From: Malurus cyaneus samueli | Taxonomy: Eukaryota > Chordata > Aves > Passeriformes > Maluridae | Assembly: GCA_009741485.1 (NCBI GenBank) | Contig: CM019218.1 | Span: 37,882,387 to 37,946,386 of the forward strand | Length of the DNA: 64,000 nucleotides | Direction: 5' to 3' | Shown: positions 46,152-59,449 of the stretch, in pieces | How the letters are laid out: each line of letters begins with the position of its first letter | How positions within the stretch are numbered: position 1 is the stretch's first letter | Program-made: the position numbers and the translations under genes | Notes under the pieces: model-generated | Told to the model about the DNA's origin: nothing | Database searches by the model: none | What the model saw: only the letters and a program-made list of their open reading frames with translations

Positions 46152-48949
46152 CAGGCCTGCAGCCCGGGGCCCGCCACACACGGAGAGAGCACGGGGGACA
46201 GCCCCATCAATCCATCCGCCTGGACTCCAGACAGCAGTTGCCTCCTCGGGGATCTGAATGCAGCACTTTTAGCTACCCTAGGCGTATAAAGTACATATGT
46301 TAACGTAAGTGGAGTGTTTCCAGCGTGAACGTGGCAGCTCCCGGCTTCCTGGGATCAGGCAGGGAGAGGGAGGCTGTGGAGCAGCGCCTCTTCCATCAAG
46401 ATCTGGGATGGGATGCGTCCCTTCTCACTGCCACCTCCCCAATAACCTAGGCATTTTTTCTTCCCGCTATTTTTTCTGGCACCAGATCTGCCTTTCCAAA
46501 GAGCAAGAGCCCACTGGCCTTTCAGCAGCTTCCCCCATCCCACTACGCGCGCCCCACTCACACATTCTGCCCTGGCAGGGGGCCGGATAGGGACTCTGGC
46601 ACCAGCAAAGAGACATTTCTCACACTGCTCACATCATTTTAGCAGGAGTTTCCACTTCCCACAGCTGAGCAGGGAACTGGGCTGGGAAGATAACTGAAAC
46701 TAGAAAAAAAGGCAACATTAGCCCACGTCCTTTTATCCTGGTCCCTCTCCATCTTGTAGCCTGAGATGAAGCACAGAGTTGTAGAGGCCTGTGAAGGGGA
46801 TGTCCCTCTACCCAACACGACACAGAGTTATCATGCTGAGAGTCTGTCAGAGCTCTGGTGACCCAGACGGAGGTCCAGCCCAGCTGACAAAACTTCCCAG
46901 CATGGCTCACTGCTCCAGGGAGTGCCTGGGCTTTGCTTTCCCTGCTCATGGTCTATGTTGAGCCCCTCAAGCATGGTGATACAGGAAAAGGTCTCCTCTG
47001 GCTTTCACCGGATCAGGAATTACTAACCTCAGTTTAGAGACAGCAGCTCTGGCAGGGAAGCACATTTGCTGTGTAAATCCATGAGTCCCCAGAAAGACTG
47101 CTCTTAGAAAGAGCTCAAGCACTAGCACATAGCCACAGTGGCACAAGGCCACCAAATTCCTCATACACCTCATGCTGGGGTCAGAAATGTGCAATGACAG
47201 GCTCTCCCTCAGCCCTCCACCACAGTGCCCTGTTGAACACAAGGCTGTGGGCATCTCTGCATGGGGGTAGCACAGGGCTCAAGGGAGAATGAGATGATGC
47301 TGCCCCATCTCCAGCCACCTCAGACCCTCTTCACTTTGCAGAGGAAGTAGGAGAGACTAGAACTTCCTTGGTTTGTCTGAGCCAAGGTGCCTGTCTGCTT
47401 TTCCTTCCCAGTGCTCTCACCTGCACAGAGCTGTCAAGTGAGGTCTCCTTTGCAAGGCTAAACCTTTTACAAGTTTTTCAATGATCACAGTGTTAGGAAT
47501 AATTCTGGACCACCCGTTTATCCCACTTGAAAATGACCAAGGAGAAGCTGAAATTCAGCTTAGCACCATTACCCACACACCGGTTGCAATGCAAGCTGTG
47601 CTTGAGCTGGGGCAGACACCTCCAAGATTTGAAAGGGAGCTACAGGATACTATTCCCATAAAAACTGGTTTGTCACCTTACCCTCTATCCTCCTACTCAT
47701 TGTTAGGGGATCTTGTAGTCTAAGGTGCAGGAATATCTAAAGGTCTTGGAAAAGGTTCCAAGTAAGTTAGAACCAAATGTCAGGCTTCACGTTAATGAAG
47801 GTATTTCCATAGTGTCTCAACTGTCATACACTACCTAAAAGGTACACCATTGCTAGGTCAAAAGTAATATATTTACTGCAGTAAGAAAACACCAATGGTG
47901 CTGTTTCTTTTTGCTCCTCAGAAATGCTGAGATGCCTTCCCTGCTACGCACGGGAGCCAGCACGCATTTCACCACATCATCTGCATAACCAGGGCCTCTC
48001 CCATCACAAGCAGCCAGGATTTCCATCCCAGCCTAAACATTGAGCTGAGGCCTCGGGCAAGGTGGCTTAGATGCTGAAAGAGATGCTGATCACTGAACCA
48101 GGCAGGATCATGCTGACCTGTTGGAGGCATGAACAACCCCACCGGGTACCCCAGAAGCCACTGAGATCCCCAGCCACCCAGAGACTGGTGACAGGAGGCA
48201 ATTTGTCCATCAGATTTTGTGCAGGCAGCTGAGCACAGCATTGAGAGCATTTTCCCAGGTACACCAAGGAGCTTGATGCTTCTCCTTGTCAGCAGGCAAT
48301 CTGTGGAGGGATGCTGCCTGAACAGCCCAGTACCATTGCTGACAAGGCAAATTAGCAACAAGCAGAGCTGAGGAGAGGGCAGTGGGGCAGGCAGGCAAAG
48401 GGGGACAGGTCTTGCTTAGCCTGCAGGTTCAGAAGGCAGCTCCACTGGAGGGCTGTAGCTATTCAAGAGCTTTGCTGCATTCTCTACAGAAGTTAAAGGG
48501 TAGCTTTTCCTCACAGACTTCCACAGGGCCAGTATTTCATCTGAGCTGTTTAACAGCCCAGAGGATTAAGTGCTGTATCCCTGTCTTGTTAGAGAGAGAG
48601 GAGAGTCTTCTGGCAGCAGACTCGGCATTTAGAGCAGCTTGGCCCCCACTTTCCCTCACCTTAAAATTCATGTGCAAAGCACATGTTGGAGTCAGTCTGA
48701 TTTAAACAGCACTGCGCGTGCCCAGCCCTCAGCCTGCTGCAAACACCATGAGGTGAGGGGGAATGTTCCCTGGACCCCCATTCCCCAGGGCTCCCTTCCC
48801 CTCTCCAGCTGCAGGCAGCCCCACTGCTCGCCAGGCTCTGCCTTGCCTCTCGGGGTGCTGCTGCCATTCTGGCACCGTCCCTTGCACCCACACTTGTGGG
48901 TAATGCTGGAAAGGGTGCCCCTCCCAAATCCCCAAAAACAGTTGTTCTG

Positions 48950-49265
48950 GTACTTGTCAAGCTACATGCATCTGTACTTACACACATTTTTACAATTAAT
49001 TTAAGAAGGTTTTTAAAACTAGCTGTTAAATTAACATGAAAATTACATAAATACATATATATATCCATTTATTTATATCTAGCCAGCCTGCAGCTACTGC
49101 ATTTCTTAAGGGTCACAGGGTCAGTGCTGTTCTTGCAATCTCAAGTTACCACGATGATACCTTTTTTAATTATTATTGTTGTTATTTTAATACCTTTCAA
49201 CTCTATTTATGACTTTCTTCTCTATTTATTTCTTATTTAGTATTTTACTCCTGTCTATATATTGA
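48950..49265 (+). promoter_or_regulatory. AU-rich element cluster in the ALX4 3'UTR
   Basis: ATTTATTTA near 49068, CTATTTATG near 49203 and CTATTTATTTC near 49222, together with TTAATTATTATTG, form an AU-rich stretch in an otherwise GC-moderate region. Such ATTTA repeats are bound by mRNA-destabilising proteins when transcribed. Conserved use is inference. Confidence 0.4.
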
Positions 49266-50777
49266 ATCACAATTCCCTGGCTTGGACTTGCCTTCAAAGC
49301 TGCAAGCTTTGTCCCCAGTCACCACCAAAATGTCTCACAAGCATCAGCCGTCCCATGGTGGCATTTTCTGTGCTAGCTGGGCTCACCCAGCTGCTCTCTC
49401 CAGCCTCACAAAATTTGAAAACATTTCTCCCAGGCAGTCCTGGCCTTGGCTATGCAGCAGGTACCCTACAAGGGGGCTGCCTTATGTTACCCATGGTTGG
49501 GAACCCCTAGAGATGTCCCAGAGCTTTGAGACCAGGAGGATGCAAATAGCAAGAGCAGCACGGGTTCCTGGCACTGGCATAAAAGAGGTTGGGTATCACT
49601 CACTGCCAAGCACTCGGAGGCTCTTCTTGCCTACAAGCAGGGGTTAGTGCTTTGGTAGCAATTGCAAACCAGTGGGGAACCAGGCTCGGGCTTGCTGGGC
49701 CCTGCAGGGTCCAGACTCTAAGGGCTGCTGTGCCTCAACAAGCTCCTGGAGAGGGGCCAGGTCAGCCCCCTGGCACGTCCCCTTGCTGCCAGCAGTGCCA
49801 CCCACCTGCGCTCCCAGCAGGCTCTCCAGCCCGGCTCCTGCTGCCTCCTCCAGAATACGCGGCCCAGTTCAGGTGCCACTGCCCCAGCTCGTACCCAGGT
49901 AGAGCCTGCAGGGTAGAGGAAGACAGAGACAGCAGAACAAAAAGAGAACCAGGCTCCCTCTCCCCGAAGCCACATCAGCGTGAGTGGGTGTCCATCCCTG
50001 CCGGGACACGCATCCCTGCCACATGACGTGTCCTTGCTGGACCACGCCTGGCCTGAGCCGTGAGCATGGAAAGGCCACACGCAGTGACGGTGTGTCACAC
50101 GTGAGGTCACAGAGCTGCAGCACACGTGGCTTCACCTGCCCCAACAGCCGTGGGCACGCAGCACAAAGCAGGGCCAGGTGTATCCCGTGTGCTGCCCAGC
50201 AGGGCTGCCTGCTGGTTTCCTCCTGCAGTGGAGGTGTTTTGGGGTGGGAGGCGCGTTTCCCTGATTTCCAGAGAACACTTCAGACCGGGCACCACGTTGT
50301 AAAACACTTTCCAAACAAACAAAGGCAAAAAGGTAGTTTCTTGGAAAAGGATTGAAAAATAATCAAGCAGAGGCAGAGCCCCATGTTTATTTTGCTGCTC
50401 TGACTGACACAGCAAAAAGCAAACAGACCGAGGCAGAAATTAAACCCAAATGGGAAGGGGGTGGAATCTGATGGAAAGTCATTCAGCCCTTCGCTTCTTC
50501 CCAAAAGGAGCTGGAAGGACGCGAGGGAGCGGCGTTACGGCCCCTTAACTCTTTGCTGGTAACATGGTTCCCCACTCCCCCCACATAGCTAGGTAGGTAG
50601 GTAGAGCTAGGACTTTTATACTACTGATTTTGAAGGACAGTTTTCAATGTATAATAATATATCGGTTTAGGTGTGCAGTGTTTGAAAGAGAGACTGGGCG
50701 AAAGAAAGAAAACAAACCTCAATCAATATTATTGGTTTTTTTTTGTTGTAAAATATTGTAACTTTATAAACGCTACC

Positions 50778-50797
50778 TTTTTTTTTTTTTTTTTTTT
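50778..50797 (+). repeat. T20 homopolymer in the 3'UTR
   Basis: Twenty consecutive T bases just before TCTCTTTAGC. Simple sequence close to the likely mRNA end. Confidence 0.9.
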
Positions 50798-50829
50798 CTC
50801 TTTAGCTTAAGGCTGGGGTAGAATATAAA

Positions 50830-50966
50830 AATAAAAAGTTTTTTAAAAGTTCAGGAAAAAAATAATAAAAAAAATCATTAAAAATGTTGCCATGTGAGGT
50901 TTGTGCCATGCAATGTTATTGCCTATGCAACCATGTATTACCAGTTCATTACAGTGGAATATTAAA
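50830..50966 (+). terminator. ALX4: Candidate poly(A) signals of ALX4
   Basis: AATAAA occurs at 50830-50835 and 50864-50869, and ATTAAA at 50961-50966. T-rich sequence follows at 50995-51055, suitable as a downstream element. A further AATAAA lies at 51193-51198 followed by T/C-rich sequence. Which is used cannot be decided by reading. Confidence 0.45.
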
Positions 50967-51099
50967 AAAGAACAAACAGTCTTGCAGCTTGATTCTTTTT
51001 AACTTTTTTTGAAGTAAGTTATTGCACTTGCAGATTTTTTTTTTCTTTTTTGGGAGGTGGAGGTTGGTAATTCCCAGTCACCAATTTTTATTTTTCCAG

Positions 51100-51260
51100 G
51101 TTTTGAAAGGAGTGGCATCACTGGGAAGGTCCCTGCTTCCCAACCACCCTGGCCAAGGGGGCGCAAACACTGTTGTTGTTGTTTTGGCTTGCAATAAACT
51201 CCTTCTCTTCTCTCCTCTCAACTGCAATCTGGCTGGTTTGTTCCTGACTCATGACAGATG
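51100..51260 (+). other. Possible LTR-like end or last poly(A) region
   Basis: AAGGGGGCGC (51155-51164) is followed by TTGTTGTTGTT, then GCAATAAACTCC and TTCTCTTCTCTCCTCTC. AATAAA followed by a C/T-rich block and an end in CA resembles a retroviral LTR R-U5, but no TG start, terminal duplication or internal region was identified. It may equally be the distal ALX4 polyadenylation site. Confidence 0.25.
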
Positions 51261-54200
51261 AAATGTGATCAGAGGGGCCTCCAAAATCTCACGTTAATTG
51301 AAGCTGGCAAAAAATACTAACAGTGCCCTTTTGAACTGCTGACGCAGTCCAGAATGGATTAGCCGGGGTAGATTAACAACAGGTGGCAGCTCACGGGCTG
51401 CTGCCTCTCCCGTACAAAGCGCTGGTGAGGAGCCAGCAGCGGGCACAGGAGCGTCCTGCCAGCCGGCTTCTGCCCAGCGAGCCCTCCCTGCTCCGGCAGC
51501 GCTGGGCATCCGCACAGCCAGCACACAGGGCACCCGGCTCACGGGGGACACAGCAGGCTGCTCTCTGTTCATGACTGCTCAAGGAATTGCTGCTTCCAGC
51601 AGCGCTTGAGCCTCCCAGGGATCCTGCAGGTCTCCCAACCCTTCTCAAGCAGCCCTTAGTGAGGCTCCAGGTAATCACAGCTGACACGGGGAGAAGCTGA
51701 CTTGGCAGCAAGAGGACACAGAACTTGAGACTCTCAGCTAGCCAGCGCCCCAGGATGTGGTACCATCCTTTTTAACAGCACAGTCATGCTCAGGGCACCA
51801 AGCACAAGGTCTCCTGAAGCCTAAGGAGAAGACATCTGGGGCTGGCAGTGTGCTGATATGTGTTTCCTATATTCCCACACTCCCTCCCCTCCTAGCTCCA
51901 CTTTAGCAGAGACGTCCAAGCCCCAGCCACCCTCTCCTCCTCTGTGGCTCTGTAGGGTTTCCCAGAATCCCTGCCTGCAGCCAGGAGCTGCTCATTGGAT
52001 GTGAGGCAGACTGAGCCCTCTGGGTTTCACTTGTCCCCACACAAAGGGAAGGGTTTGTCTCGGCCCCACCAGCTCCCAGGGCACAGCTCTTGCCCCACTG
52101 TGGGGATATCTGGGCTCTGTGAGGGCCCTTTCTGTTTTCTTGCACTCCATCTATAAACTCGGCTGCAAACCTGTTTGCTTCGAACTGCACAGACCCACCA
52201 GCACTGGGACCAGTAAGAGCTCAGTCCCTGTACCCAGATGCTGGATGGGCTGGAAAAGGCTCGTCTTGTTCAGGAAGACCTGAGAAGGTGTCCAGCAGCT
52301 GCCAGCAACCCACCATGACCCACAGAGTCCCTCTGGCCATTCCATCAGTTGTCTGGGAGCATCAGCTTGCTTCAGATGGTGTGTGGCTGTTTTCTCTCTC
52401 ACAAAGAAATGGATAATGCAGGTGCTCTTTCAAGCTTATCCATTCCTCTCACTTGCAGGAGAAAAATTCCTTCCCTCCCCAAGCACTCAAAGCCAGATTC
52501 TCCAGATGTTGGCAGAGTTCAGAGTGTTGAGAGCCTAAAGCCAGTTTCAGTAACATCCTGCTTGTATGGGTTTCCATCACAAATTGCTCCTGGCCTGAAC
52601 GATGCCAAAGAACTAAAAAGTCTCTCTCTAAACTAGATAGTGGCAGGACCCAGATTAGAAATGTGGTTTTTTTTGAAGCTTCATTTTCCTAGTGGAGTTA
52701 CAGGAGTTATTTAAAACACATGGGAAAATTTCTCTCTGGGAGATGTGGCTACAGCGTCCAGGTTAACACGTTCCTCCTCTGCTAGAGAATATGACTTTGA
52801 GGCAGGGCAAAGTTCGGGCAGTTTAAATGAAAAACAATTTTTTATTCCTGTAAACTTAATAGATTTGCCATTTTTTCTTCCTCTTTTTAAAAGCAGGTTA
52901 TTAACCTTTAAACAGATGGATGTTCAATAATCTTCTCTTTGGCAAGGAAGGTAAGAGCCATGCAAGGTGCATCTACTTAGGGCCAGCTGGAGCCCACATG
53001 TAAAGGTGTTGCATTTAATCTGAGACAAACAAGTGTTTATTATTTGTGAAAGGATCTTCCACTTTCTCTTGCTTTTCAGTTCATAATTTACTCACAGGGC
53101 AAAGACAGATGCTCTGAGTTAGCAATCTGCTCCTTTTGCTGAACAGCCTTGCTGAATTCCTGGATCTCATTTTACGGTCCTTTCTCCTTCAAACCTTTCC
53201 CCCTCCCTGTTTGTATGAAGTGTGGCAAAGGAGTTATTGTTCCAGTCACTCGTCAGCTGAAGGCACCCAGCGCTAACTATGCCCTGCAACCAGCAGAGAC
53301 CTGGCCCTCACTTTCCAAGAGAGGTTTCACAAAAGAAGGACCTGTAAGTTTACCAACAGCCAGTCAAGCAGGTGAGAAACAGGGGTTTTCTTGAATGTAT
53401 GGCACATATGCACATGGACATATGGGAGGGAACACAGCCTTTGGCTTGCAAACCTCAGGTATCTTTCCAAGGCATTATGGCTTTATCTCCTGGATGAGCA
53501 TGGGATGTTCACATTGGGCAGCTGGATATCCCTAAGTGGCACTTTGTTCAGTCAGTCCCAAGCTTTGGCTTTTAGTTTTACAGGTTCCCATCACGGCACA
53601 GAATGGAGGGGAGAGGCTAGAAGAGATACGCTTCATCCTTAAAAGCACAGGGTGTAACAGAGACCACTCCCCATAAAGACATGGAAAACCTCATGCGGGT
53701 CTGCAAATCCCAAGTTCTTCAGACCTTCATAGGTCAAATGGTCCAAATTTCACCTTTATCCAGAACCCTTCAACTGAAATTCAGGTTAAAAATCTAATAG
53801 ATGTGACTTAATAATTAGGCTGGTATTTTCTTAGTCACAACATCCCCCCTGCATGGAGTCTGGTACTGAGCACTGACGCAAGTTTATAGACCTAATAAAA
53901 TCATAACCAAGTTGCACTGATCTCTGGCCATAGTCACTACAGAGTTGTCATGCTTGTCTGGAGCAGAAGCACTTCCTGTTTATTCAAGTAAACAGGCATT
54001 TAGAATTTTAAAGGAAATTTGAAGGACAATTACTGGATCCTTTTCCAGACAAATGAAGACAGCAACCAGGCAACCTTGCAGGAAAAACCTTTGAGCAGCA
54101 CTGTTTTCACTCGGAAAACTCCCTTCGTGCTGCTAGCTCCAAACCAGTGCACTTAATTGCCTCAATTGTCCCTGTTATCCTTTAATGGGAAACATAACTC

Positions 54201-57200
54201 ACTTTCAAAGCAACCACAAGAAGCTGCAGACAGGGGAATCCTGAAGATCAGCAGAGGTGGGACTGCATTACAGCCATTTCCATCAGGCTGAAATTACACA
54301 GAGTACACCAGGAATGTCTCTAAATGGCTTCAAGCCAGGGCCTGCTGAAGCCTGCTGATTCTTAAAGTCAAGGCTAACAGCCCTCTACCTTGGTAGTGAG
54401 GAACTCAAAACGCCAAACAAACAACAATTCAGACAAAAGTGTAGCTGTTCTGCTAAATCCCAGGCTTGTGATACTGGTGTTCAATCCTGGTTTTACCCAC
54501 ACATGTCCAAAGGGTATCCAACTCACTCTCTCAGTTTTGTTATCAGCTGCTACAGGTAAGAGACTGATCTTACCCATGCAGGAGGACCATGACGCTCAAT
54601 TTCTTGCACTCAGATACAGCAGTGGCAGGCCTCATAAAAAGAACTCACATCATCCTACAGGCACTCCCAACAGCAGGAGATACAACTTAAGGACTTATGA
54701 CTCAATAACAAAGCAAAAGTGTTCTACCTGAATTTTCTGCTAAGCAAATGCTATCTGTGTCACACGCCAATGTTAGCAAGAGGTTTGAAGTGACGACCTG
54801 CTCATGGGATTATTTGCAGATCCTACTGAGTATTATGTTTGGCATTGTCTGGCAGGTTTTGAAAAATATTTTTTTTAACCTTAAACCTGAAATGAAAACG
54901 CAGTATAAATGAAATACTTGTCTAGGATTTGCTCTGTCTTCCAACTCTTCAGGATCAGATTAAAGTTAGTGACTGGACCAAGTGGATGCCAATTTTCTAC
55001 CAGAGATTTAATCAAACACAAGTTTGCAGAATTTTTTTTTGGTTCAAGTACACAGATGAGACTATCCATGATTACAAGAACTACACATAGTTGATAGTTT
55101 ACAAAGGAACATGTTTTCCAGTAGTAGTAAAATTTAAGTACACAAGTTTCAAAGAGAAGAATGAAAAAAATCATAATCACCTTGTCTGATCTCTGGCTAG
55201 GGCATTTAATATCCATTTTCTCATCAGCACCATCAATTTTAGTTTTTCTTCTGTGTATCATGTTTTGGTTGCAAGAGCAGCTTCCCCGTGAAAGGGCTGG
55301 ACAGAAGATTTGTGCAGTACCCATTACCCATTCTGAGATCTTTCCTAATCAAAAGATGCTCTACCTGTGAGAAGTACCCAAGGTATCAGACATTCATTAC
55401 GGAGGGCATTCATACCAAATCTCAGAGGTATATTTAACATTAAAATTGCCCACCTAAATCCATTTTCATGTATCTCGGTATAGTGTCTTTCTAGAATGCT
55501 CAACACTCATCAATACAGCTTAAAAGCAAAAGGAGTCAGAAGTACTGAGCACCACTTAAATCCCACATCACAATTATTTTGACATCTGTGTCTCCACGGA
55601 CTATGAATGGATCATTAACAGGGATAAACTTGCTGCTGGAGTAAAGCAGATTTGAGCCACACCAGCAGAAGCATGATGAATGGCAGGAGGTTCCAGAGCA
55701 GGAGCTGGAGATGGCAGGAGAGAGTCACATTCAGAATATCAGGGCCTGAATTTTCACAACCTGTAATAGGGTGGTAGAGGAGGAAGGGAAGGGAAAACTC
55801 ATGCATTGTAGGAAGTCGGTGATGCTAAAAATGTATCCTTCAGACTCACTGCGACTGGCAGGGCAGGTCCTGCAGCACATCCCCCCTTGCTATGCACAAG
55901 TAAAAGGTGTGCCATGCACACGCTGCCCTATTGTGGCATGATCCACAGGGACTGTGCTGCGGCGCTCCTGGAAACAAACGGCTGCCACCACATCGAATTC
56001 CAGAATCTCAGTGACCAGCCAAAGCCTTCTCCTCAAAAGCACAGTTATTTAACATCTGCTGTAACTCAAAAAAAAAAAAAAAAAAATCTGTTCCATTTTT
56101 ATCCAAGATAAATGCTATTGTCAAATCTTGACAGAAAATTAGAGTAACAACTACTCTCCCCCAAAAGGTGACTGAGATGAATTCATGCAGAGCAAACTTC
56201 TGTTTTCGAGACAACCATCAAACTCCAGTTATGAGAAAGACAAAATACTGACAGATCTTTCCAAAGTGCATTGTGGATATCCAAATTTAACACAGATTTA
56301 TGTAGTAAACAGCTTTTCACTGCAATTCTCCCTTCTGATTTAATTCATGTTTCCTTGTGTCAATCCAGAAGTGAAATACAATAAACACTCATTTGATTCA
56401 ACTTTTAATATACAATTATTAGGCTCTTTTGGATATCATATATACAATGAAAAGTTAAAAATTATCTTAATTTAAAGACTGACAACAAACCCATTCCAAA
56501 TCAGACATACAATTACATCTTACCTTTACAGATTTTGCATCAAGAACATCACAATCATAAATGCAGAGGGCAAGTAGGTAATTTTACAATTTTTCTTTAT
56601 GGTCAATTGCCCAATTTTCTCCATGGCATGAAACATAGACAAAAGGGCTTGTAAATGAGCTAGCCCTATAAGAACAAGTGTAAAAGGCAAGAAGATAAAA
56701 GATGATTGTTAGGGGTCACTGGACATTTTGTGCAAATGGAAACTGCTCAGATGGTCCTGGATGCAGACATAAGGACCTGTTACCTTTTATTGACTGGAGA
56801 TTATAGCTCATCTTAGTGGGGCTGGTTCGGCTGCCCACATCTAGAAATATTCAACCAACTATTTCAAATCCTCCGTGTCTTTTAAGATTCTATGTAAAAC
56901 CAACTTTTTACTGGCTTCTTGAGAAAGAATCAAGAAATCGCAGCAGCTTCACAACTCTGTAAGGAAGATACCATAACTCAGTTAAACTGCTAGGGCCTGC
57001 CAAGCTGAGATCAGCTCCAAAAGGACAGCCAAAACTGAAGTGTCTACTGCACTGTCACAGCTACACTTTTAAAGCAAACTTCTCGAGGGAAATATGCTGG
57101 TATCTCCTGATGTTCGAGCACCAGGACATAAATCCACAGGAAGATTCAATAAGATGGCTCATGTTCATGAACATGAAAGGCTGCAAAGGAGAAATAATGA

Positions 57201-58700
57201 GTAACAAACCTTGCTCTTTCTTGTGACAGCCACTGTGCAGACAGCAGTTGTCACACTGCAACAGCCATCCTTTTAGCTCTCCAACACCCTCTCCCATAGT
57301 AACTCAGGAATGAAACAAAGAGCGCAGCAAAAAGCATTTACTAGCAATTAAATGCTCCCAGAGAGTCGGATGATACAGTTTACAGGCATATCCCAGGGAG
57401 GTTATGAAGTGAAGCATCCCCTCAGAGCTATTGTTCCAATATGATTTTCACTCACAGCACATCCACTGCATTGGGCAATAAGATAAGTCTTAGTGGGGGT
57501 GAGACAAATAGGAGCAGATGTTTCCTGTTTCTAGCCTGACTTTCATTTGGTTTCTGTCATTGCTGCGTATCCAGCTTACGAGAGGGGGTGAACTGTGATG
57601 TCTAACACTTGTCCTATTGTTTGGGGTTTGGCAAATCTACGGAATAAGGTTGCTTGCACCGTAACAGAAAAATAGCCCAACGGGTAGGATGCGTCTGTAA
57701 CCAGCAGCCACAGAGGTTCCAAAAGGACACTGAAATCAGACTTACCTAGTAACAAACATTTTATCAGTAGAGCTAGAAAAGAGATTGCTTTCTCAGTCCA
57801 ACTTAGAACCCTCCTTAATACTCAAGGGTAAGAGTAACAGTCTCAGCAACTTTATTTCTAATTTTGTTGCGCTTAGTTTTCTTATTCAGGTTCATTTCGG
57901 TATGGAGAGAACAATTCAAATGCTCCTAAGAAATGCAAACCTTCTCCAAAAGCCTTCCTAAAGTTGTATGTTTCAGCCTGTGGCAATGGGTTCCTTAAAT
58001 TACAAGCAAGGACAGAACAGTTTTTCCAACAGTGGTAATTTACAGGAATTTGTAAGTGTGCATTAATAGTGTCTTATACATACACATATGCCTGCACACT
58101 GAAGCTTGAAATGGGAATTTCTGCAAATATAGGTGTTTTATAAATTAGTACTCTGCTTGTTGAAGAGGATTCAGATGTGAAAAACTTATTTTATCTTTTG
58201 CCCCTATGGATGGCTACATTGTAAAACTCTAACCTGATTGCTGGTTTGACAATGAAAATAAAAAATGTAAGAATAAGGACAAATAATTTTCTGTATAACA
58301 AATATTTTTGATAGAGTCAGAGTCTTTTGCATGAGTGCAGCAGAAAACCTGAGATGTATGCAGGAGGTGCAGCAATTGTGGTTGTGTCCTGCAGGTCTCA
58401 GCTTTGAAAGACTGTCCTCCCTGCTGCTGTGTCTCCATCTTCATCAAAATAATTTCAGTCACACAAAATGCTTTGTTCTTTAAACTAGGTGACAATAGAC
58501 AGATTTTTTGTTGGTGATGTTGTAAAAAAATAAACATTTGTCTCACATAGAAGAAATTGTTTGTTACACAGTTACTTAAGACAACAGTTAAAGCTCAAAA
58601 GACAGGAGGCCCACCAGCCACATAAGCAAGTAAACTCCTCCCGAAAGAGAACAGCTCTACATTGCAGACTGTTGCTTTGAATGGATGGATGCTCACTAAC
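51261..58700. other. Intergenic DNA between ALX4 and EXT2 ends
   Basis: No gene could be supported. The composition falls from moderate GC near 51.3-52.3 kb to AT-rich beyond 53 kb. A 19-base A run is at 56068-56086 (T run on the EXT2 strand). A 147-codon minus-strand frame at 54881-55324 is the longest open stretch and is unrecognised. Part of the right side could be a long EXT2 3'UTR. Confidence 0.45.
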
Positions 58701-59043
58701 CAGAGAGCCTGAAGCACAGTTGATAGAATAGGTCAGTCATGCCAGTTAGACCACAAAGAACAAGATTCTGTTTTATTCTTCCAGGTTCATAGACTCCTTT
58801 GGACAAAAGTGTGTGTGTTTGACATTTTTGGGAGAACCCACAAATAGATTCAATTCTCTGTGAGCAACAGAAAGCAGTTGCTCAGATTGCAATTACAACT
58901 TCGTGCATGTAAAAGGAAGACAACATGAGTTTCCATCTCCCTCAGATGCAACCTGTTCTCTAGCAGTTTTTGTCTTCAGGGCCTTATATTCCTCATAGCA
59001 CCTTTTCAGCTGTCATTTTCATCACTCAGGTTTGTCTCACTTT
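58700..59043 (-). other. EXT2: EXT2 3'UTR (proximal part)
   Basis: This lies directly after the EXT2 stop on the minus strand. The first AATAAA on that strand is at 58772-58777 (TTTATT on the + strand), about 270 bases after the stop. A further one is at 57851-57856, so a longer 3'UTR is possible. The far border is a guess. Confidence 0.5.
58772..58777 (-). terminator. EXT2: Candidate EXT2 poly(A) signal AATAAA
   Basis: The minus strand reads AGAATAAAAC, a canonical hexamer about 270 bases downstream of the EXT2 stop codon. Use is inferred from position. Confidence 0.45.
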
Positions 59044-59304
<261 letters not shown>

Positions 59305-59409
59305 CTACTAATAAATAAAAAGAGCCTCACTGCAGAGAGAACAGAAAAGAAGCTGGTGTTCTTTGATTTATCCATTTAATCACGAGACGAGCAAGGGGAT
59401 GCTGGCAGC

Positions 59410-59449
59410 AGCACATGTACACATGGAGGTCAAGCACATGTACACATGG
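59410..59449. repeat. Direct repeat of a 17-mer
   Basis: AGCACATGTACACATGG occurs at 59410-59426 and again at 59433-59449, separated by six bases. A small local duplication containing CACATG words. Confidence 0.85.

Larger units (their letters stand above)
46152..50985 (+). other. ALX4: Probable ALX4 3'UTR (end not certain)
   Basis: After the stop no further coding exon is found on the + strand. The first clear cluster of polyadenylation-type hexamers is about 4.7 kb downstream: AATAAA at 50830-50835 and 50864-50869, and ATTAAA at 50961-50966. The stretch 48950-49265 is AU-rich with several ATTTA words, and 50590-50990 is T/A-rich. A long 3'UTR is usual for ALX4. An earlier end using a variant signal cannot be excluded. 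Confidence 0.55.
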
